Source: Candidatus Nitrosopumilus sp. (GTDB taxonomy: Archaea > Thermoproteota > Nitrososphaeria > Nitrososphaerales > Nitrosopumilaceae). Taken from it: 8,004 nucleotides of DNA. The notes below the pieces were generated by a model, which was given only the letters and a program-made list of their open reading frames with translations, did not search any database and was not told where the DNA came from. Positions 5,632 to 8,004 of this stretch are shown here, in pieces; the first letter of the stretch is position 1, and each line of letters opens with the position of its first letter. The stretch spans positions 1 to 8,004 of the forward strand of contig DAOWGL010000009.1 in the NCBI GenBank assembly GCA_030637455.1. Direction: 5' to 3'. Position numbers and translations under genes: made by a program.

Positions 5632-5649
5632 ATCCAACATGGAAAACTC

Positions 5650-6123
5650 TCAAAGTTCAGGCATCTTGTCTACATCCACATCTGATTCTAACACACCTGG
5701 TGCTTTTTCAAATGCTACAGGATTGAGAGAATATAACACAACGGGTTGAAACTGAATTATCTTGACATCCTGCTCTGAGATTAATTTTTGTACATACTCC
5801 TCATGGTTCTTTGGAAGGTTTTTTGAAATTCTGGTGGCAGCATAAAAATAATTTTCCTTGTCTGTGATTATCTTTATGTGCCCCTTTAACTGGTATCCAG
5901 AAAACTCGACATTATCAACTACTGCCACACTTACCCAATTATTTGTCATGAAATTTTCATAAGATTTGTGTCTAAAGATTTCATACCAATAGATTACATC
6001 AGTATCAACATAAAACGAACTTCTTGGAGAAACGTTAGGAACCCCCTGTTCATTTGTTGTACCTACAAATATCATTTTTTGTGTGTTCATCATTCTTTTC
6101 ACATCCGAAGTTATCTGTACCAT
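5650..6123 (-). CDS. Pyridoxamine-5'-phosphate-oxidase-like flavin split-barrel protein
   Basis: 157-residue cytosolic protein of the PPOX / FMN-binding split-barrel superfamily. The signs are an early helix 'DVKRMMNTQKMIFVGTTNEQGVPNVSPRS' (7-35), where 'G.P.VSPR' is the typical strand-turn around the flavin phosphate. 'DTDVIYWYEIFRHKSYENFMTN' (41-61) follows, then 'WVSVAVVDNVEFSGYQLKGHIKII' (63-86), the usual '.. GY.lkG.a' strand. The cofactor could be FMN, F420 or heme, and the substrate cannot be read from sequence. Start choice: the frame is open up to 6237, but that extra stretch is low-complexity and overlaps the divergent promoter region. ATG 6123 gives a family-like N-terminus, with CTTAATA centred about 25 bases upstream; ATG 6132 is a close alternative. 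It is divergent from a universal stress protein gene. Confidence 0.82.
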   Translation of the reverse strand: MVQITSDVKRMMNTQKMIFVGTTNEQGVPNVSPRSSFYVDTDVIYWYEIFRHKSYENFMTNNWVSVAVVDNVEFSGYQLKGHIKIITDKENYFYAATRISKNLPKNHEEYVQKLISEQDVKIIQFQPVVLYSLNPVAFEKAPGVLESDVDVDKMPEL

Positions 6124-6167
6124 GATTTGCATAAGTAAAATTTCTATTAAGTTTAGTTTAGATTCCC

Positions 6168-6201
6168 AAAAATGAATTTTAGTGGATGCTAATTCATTTT
6201 T
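6168..6201. repeat. Perfect 11-bp inverted repeat between divergent promoters
   Basis: AAAAATGAATT (6168-6178) is exactly complementary to AATTCATTTTT (6191-6201), with a 12-base spacer. It sits between the PPOX-like start (6123) and the Usp start (6269), upstream of the likely TATA boxes of both. That suits a shared operator for a dimeric regulator. A hairpin in RNA is less likely because no gene runs into it. Confidence 0.6.
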
Positions 6202-6235
6202 GACAATTAACGACACATTTGAAATACACATTAGC

Positions 6236-6244
6236 ATAAAATTT
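6236..6244 (+). promoter_or_regulatory. TATA-like box of the universal stress protein gene
   Basis: ATAAAATTT centred about 29 bases before the ATG at 6269. If it is used, the transcript begins close to the start codon. The AAGGAG at 6247-6252, which lies 16 bases from the ATG, would then not be a ribosome-binding site. Confidence 0.35.
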
Positions 6245-6268
6245 GCAAGGAGTATTTGGGAAAAACAG

Positions 6269-6694
6269 ATGATTAAAACAAAAATTAAGAAAATATTAGT
6301 TGCATTGGATGGTTCAAAAAATTCATACCGTGGGCTTGATATGGGAATTTATTTAGCAAGACAATGCGATACAAAATTAGTAGGAATTTACGTAATCTCA
6401 AACATTCCAAAAACATACCATGGTTTGAAATATCCTGAAAAACCTCTTTTGATAGCAGCAGAGGACATAATGGAGACTGCAAAGATACGTTGTGCACAAA
6501 ACGGAATTTTGTTTGAAAAGAAGGTAGACTTTGGAGATCCAGGACTAAAAATAATAAAATTTGCAGCAGCACTAAATTTTGATATCATCTTGATTGGGGC
6601 AAGAGGTATGAGTAATATCAAAGAAATATTTCTTGGAAGCGTATCCAATTATGTACTTCACAAATCCAAAATTCCAGTTATTATTGTAAAATAA
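6269..6694 (+). CDS. Universal stress protein (UspA family, ATP-binding type)
   Basis: 141-residue cytosolic Usp-domain protein, a full single domain. It begins MIKTKIKKILVALDGS, with the conserved Asp14 that contacts adenine in the MJ0577-type fold. It ends in the ATP-binding signature G-x2-G-x9-G-S (Gly110, Gly113, Gly123, Ser124; 'IGARGMSNIKEIFLGSVS') and the usual last strand 'IPVIIVK'. Start choice: the frame stays open upstream to 6182, but those 29 residues are not Usp-like and cover the promoter region, so ATG 6269 is preferred. It is divergent from the PPOX-like gene, with an inverted repeat between them. Usp proteins dimerise and often respond to starvation or redox stress; the specific cue is unknown. 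A truncated Usp remnant lies about 0.7 kb downstream. Confidence 0.9.
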   Translation: MIKTKIKKILVALDGSKNSYRGLDMGIYLARQCDTKLVGIYVISNIPKTYHGLKYPEKPLLIAAEDIMETAKIRCAQNGILFEKKVDFGDPGLKIIKFAAALNFDIILIGARGMSNIKEIFLGSVSNYVLHKSKIPVIIVK

Positions 6695-6861
6695 ACAAAC
6701 AATAAAAATATCATTTAGAATATTTTGATATCTTCAACAGTAATTAAAATTCAAAAATTTCTAGTCATAATGGAACCATAAAAAAGACATCAGAGTAGTG
6801 GACCGTATGAGGTTTGAATTTTGTTTGGGAAAAGAAAATGAAAATGAGAAAAGTGTTTTGT
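6695..6861. other. AT-rich intergenic stretch with no gene seen
   Basis: The gap lies between the stops of the convergent Usp (+) and small basic protein (-) genes. It holds a weak 6-bp inverted repeat (ATATCA 6708-6713 / TGATAT 6726-6731) that might be a 3' hairpin. I see no RNA gene or convincing coding frame. A 38-codon frame from 6807 runs antisense into the next gene and is treated as a shadow. Confidence 0.4.
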
Positions 6862-7050
6862 TCAATCTAGTTTTGCTTTGGCTTTTTTTATTTGTCTTAT
6901 TTCTTCAACCAGATGTTTTTTGAGTAATTTCTCATGATCTTTTTTGTGTACACTATATGCTTTATTTAGGGCCTGTTTTGTTTTTGCCTTTTTCAATGCA
7001 TTAGTAAATTTTTTGTGAATAATATTCACTTGTGCTGCATAACTTGCCAT
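6862..7050 (-). CDS. Small basic alpha-helical protein of unknown function
   Basis: 62 residues, very rich in Lys and Ala, without Cys, Pro, Trp or Gly. Two long amphipathic helices are likely: about 3-31 (SYAAQVNIIHKKFTNALKK, AKTKQALNKAY) and 34-60 (HKKDHEKLLKKHLVEE, IRQIKKAKAK). Together they could form a helical hairpin or coiled coil. The high charge and the absence of any signal suggest a cytosolic, possibly nucleic-acid-binding protein. That is inferred from composition only; no family is recognised. ATG at 7050. A GGAG (minus strand, 7061-7058) lies 7 bases upstream and supports this start. It sits alone between the Usp gene, which converges on it, and the divergent Usp remnant. Confidence 0.65.
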   Translation of the reverse strand: MASYAAQVNIIHKKFTNALKKAKTKQALNKAYSVHKKDHEKLLKKHLVEEIRQIKKAKAKLD

Positions 7051-7078
7051 ATCTTGACTCCATCTAGATAGTAAATTA

Positions 7079-7399
7079 ATGTTAATCCGTCAAAGAAAAC
7101 CACAAATGTATCGTACTATTAAAAATAAAAAAGTGAAAAATCACACCAATTATTTTTATTTTATTTTACTATGGTTACAGGAGCCTTTACTTTATGCAAG
7201 ACAAAGTTTGATGTACTTCCAAAGAATATTTCTTCTCGGAAATCCATCTGAAGAAATTTTAAATTTTTCAAAAAAGAAAAAAGTAGATTTTATTGTCGTA
7301 GGAAGCCTAGGAAAAGGAATGCTATCGAGAGTTCTTTTAGGAAGTGTTTCAACTTCGATATCTCAGAAAGCTGGTTGTTCAGTGATTATTGTAAGGTGA
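7079..7399 (+). pseudogene. N-terminally truncated universal stress protein remnant
   Basis: The last about 57 residues of this frame are a good Usp C-terminal half. They run 'IFLLGNPSEEILNFSKKKKVDFIVVG', then the ATP signature G-x2-G-x9-G-S (GSLGKGMLSRVLLGS) and the final strand 'GCSVIIVR'. The first about 45 residues (MLIRQRKPQMYRTIKNKK..., then a Phe/Tyr/Leu-rich stretch) do not resemble Usp. The first beta-alpha-beta unit with the conserved 'ILV.xDGS' Asp is absent, and I find it in none of the three plus-strand frames just upstream. A normal Usp domain is about 140 residues, so roughly half is missing. The most likely reading is a decayed gene, with a deletion that removed its 5' half. 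A short expressed half-domain from an internal ATG (7211) cannot be excluded. Confidence 0.6.
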
Positions 7400-7401
7400 T
7401 T

Positions 7402-7417
7402 TGACCCTCAAAGGTCA
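7402..7417. repeat. Small inverted repeat after the Usp remnant
   Basis: TGACC (7402-7406) pairs with GGTCA (7413-7417) across 6 bases, starting 3 bases after the TGA of the Usp remnant. It could be a 3' hairpin. Archaeal termination usually relies on T-tracts, and none follows it, so I do not call it a terminator. Confidence 0.3.
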
Positions 7418-7483
7418 GAAAAATCACTATTGCTAAAATTATGGTTCATAATCTAGCCGAATACGGCATAGGAAAACAAAAAG

Positions 7484-7510
7484 TATTTCTTTAAATTCGA
7501 TAAAGAAATA
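7484..7510. repeat. Perfect 10-bp inverted repeat over the promoter of the 88-residue gene
   Basis: TATTTCTTTA (7484-7493) is exactly complementary to TAAAGAAATA (7501-7510), with a 7-base spacer AATTCGA. Its centre lies 28 bases before the ATG at 7525. It therefore covers the TATA-like TTTAAATT (7490-7497), where a bound protein would block transcription. It looks like a repressor operator. Confidence 0.6.
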
Positions 7511-7524
7511 TTAAAAATGATTCA

Positions 7525-7791
7525 ATGAGTGAAAACTGGAGACAACGACTCAGTCGAAGGAGATTAGAAATAGGACTCGAAGGACCAGAATACGATTACA
7601 TTCAAAGTTACATTGAGTTTTATTGTTCTGAGGCTGATCGTAGATGCAAAGAAATCGACATGAAAAAAACTGTGGATGAAGTCATTGATTCTATGAAAAA
7701 TGAAGACTTTGATAGATTTACAAGGTCTGTTATTGATTCTGTTCATAAAAAACAAGGATATGATGGACAGAGTCCTGCTCAGATGGTTTGA
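7525..7791 (+). CDS. Small charged protein of unknown function
   Basis: 88 residues, with many Arg, Glu and Asp. The N-terminus is basic (ENWRQRLSRRRLEIGLEG, 3-20). A Tyr-rich segment 'PEYDYIQSYIEFYCSEADRRC' (21-41) and a helical second half 'TVDEVIDSMKNEDFDRFTRSVIDSVHKK' (49-76) follow, with two cysteines at 34 and 41. No signal peptide or membrane helix is present. I do not recognise a family; length and composition suggest a small all-helical cytosolic protein. ATG at 7525 has no Shine-Dalgarno. The promoter region is covered by a perfect 10-bp inverted repeat, so the gene is probably regulated by a dimeric DNA-binding protein. It is convergent with the 43-residue membrane-protein gene. 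Confidence 0.68.
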   Translation: MSENWRQRLSRRRLEIGLEGPEYDYIQSYIEFYCSEADRRCKEIDMKKTVDEVIDSMKNEDFDRFTRSVIDSVHKKQGYDGQSPAQMV

Positions 7792-7816
7792 TGACATTTA
7801 GAAATGGTTTCTGAAA

Positions 7817-7849
7817 TTAAGCATGTTGGAGTTTAGAATCTAAGAATTA
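7817..7849. repeat. Dispersed 3'-flank element, copy C
   Basis: TTAAGC-ATG-TTGGAGTTTAG (7817-7835) followed by AATCTAAGAA, the same as copy B apart from three bases after TTAAGC and one missing A near the end. It lies in the gap between two convergent genes, starting 19 bases after the stop of the 43-residue gene on the minus strand. A convergent gap argues against a promoter role. Confidence 0.65.
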
Positions 7850-7868
7850 TTTAATTTGTAAATTATTC

Positions 7869-8000
7869 TCAAATCCCTATCGCCAATAATGCCACTATGA
7901 TTCCAGTAATCGTAAGACCAAAAGTAATCCATTTTACCCAATATGGTTTTATGAAATTCTTTCTTTCTTGTTTTTGTTCTTCTTTGATTATTTTTTTCAT
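7869..8000 (-). CDS. 43-residue single-pass membrane protein
   Basis: Short gene on the minus strand, ATG at 8000 and TGA at 7869. The N-terminal half is highly charged (MKKIIKEEQKQERKNFIKP), then 'YWVKW' precedes one hydrophobic helix at about 25-43 (ITFGLTITGIIVALLAIGI), which ends the protein. It should insert with the charged part inside. Aromatic and Lys residues at the membrane border are typical of real membrane peptides. A dispersed element shared with two other small membrane genes follows its stop. The window ends 4 bases upstream of the ATG, so no promoter or ribosome-binding site can be judged. A longer, in-frame start outside the window is possible. No family recognised. Confidence 0.55.
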   Translation of the reverse strand: MKKIIKEEQKQERKNFIKPYWVKWITFGLTITGIIVALLAIGI

Positions 8001-8004
8001 TTTA

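Noticed and set aside
6247..6252. AAGGAG upstream of the Usp gene as its Shine-Dalgarno site.
   Set aside because: It lies 16 bases from the ATG, too far for normal use, and the only nearby alternative start at proper spacing (TTG 6256) is out of frame.
6124..6268. Longer frames of the PPOX-like gene (to 6237) and the Usp gene (from 6182) that overlap each other.
   Set aside because: The extra N-termini are not family-like, and the two would overlap in divergent orientation, covering the promoters and the inverted repeat. The internal ATGs give the expected N-termini.
6807..6923. A 38-codon plus-strand frame (MRFEFCLGK...) with a hydrophobic C-terminal half.
   Set aside because: It runs antisense over the 3' end of the Lys-rich gene at 6862-7050. 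AAA/AAG codons read backwards give Phe/Leu, so the hydrophobic stretch is expected by chance, and no ribosome-binding site is seen.
7171..7251. A 26-codon frame (MVTGAFTLCK...) in another frame within the Usp remnant region.
   Set aside because: Too short, no recognisable family, and overlapping a frame whose end is clearly Usp. It might be a frameshifted piece of the old gene, but I cannot match it to Usp.
7441..7471. GC-rich mini hairpin GCCG-AATA-CGGC with a nearby GGTTCATAATC that resembles a tRNA T-arm.
   Set aside because: The T-loop consensus fails (GTTCATA instead of GTTCRAN) and no acceptor, D or anticodon stems can be drawn around it.

Overview
The window looks like chromosomal DNA of a marine ammonia-oxidising archaeon (Nitrososphaerota/Thaumarchaeota, Nitrosopumilus-like). 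Four things suggest this. The DNA is very AT-rich. Genes are short and tightly packed on both strands. Several starts have a TATA-like box about 25-30 bases upstream and no Shine-Dalgarno site, as in leaderless archaeal transcripts. The gene content includes a DUF6659-like protein, a Mut7-C RNase, an Excalibur-like exported protein and many tiny membrane proteins. This assignment is an inference from style and families, not a database match. I see no rRNA, tRNA, CRISPR array, insertion sequence or phage gene.

Layout. Bases 2-853 (+) are the 3' end of a repetitive beta-rich surface protein with modules of about 94 residues. Bases 892-2195 (+) are a two-gene purine-salvage operon. Its products are adenine phosphoribosyltransferase and methylthioadenosine phosphorylase. 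The second enzyme releases the adenine that the first turns into AMP, and the genes overlap by one base. Bases 2192-3259 (-) are a three-gene operon: a TrmB-like winged-helix regulator, a zinc-ribbon protein and a 94-residue unknown. Next come a two-helix membrane protein (-) and a DUF6659-like protein (+). The latter converges, with a 9-base overlap, on a Mut7-C/PIN-like RNase with a zinc ribbon (-).

Bases 4615-5600 (-) hold four small membrane or exported proteins, including one of only 30 residues that is tied to its upstream gene by an ATGA overlap. A divergent pair follows: a PPOX-like flavin split-barrel protein (-) and a universal stress protein (+), with a perfect 11-bp inverted repeat between their promoters. 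The right end has a small basic helical protein (-), an N-terminally truncated Usp remnant (+), an 88-residue unknown (+) with a perfect 10-bp inverted repeat over its promoter, and a 43-residue membrane protein (-).

The most unusual signal is a short dispersed element (core TTGGAGTTTA, read on the + strand) present in three copies. Each copy lies just downstream of the stop codon of a small minus-strand membrane-protein gene. Two of these genes also share a nearly identical 14-base start region although their bodies differ.
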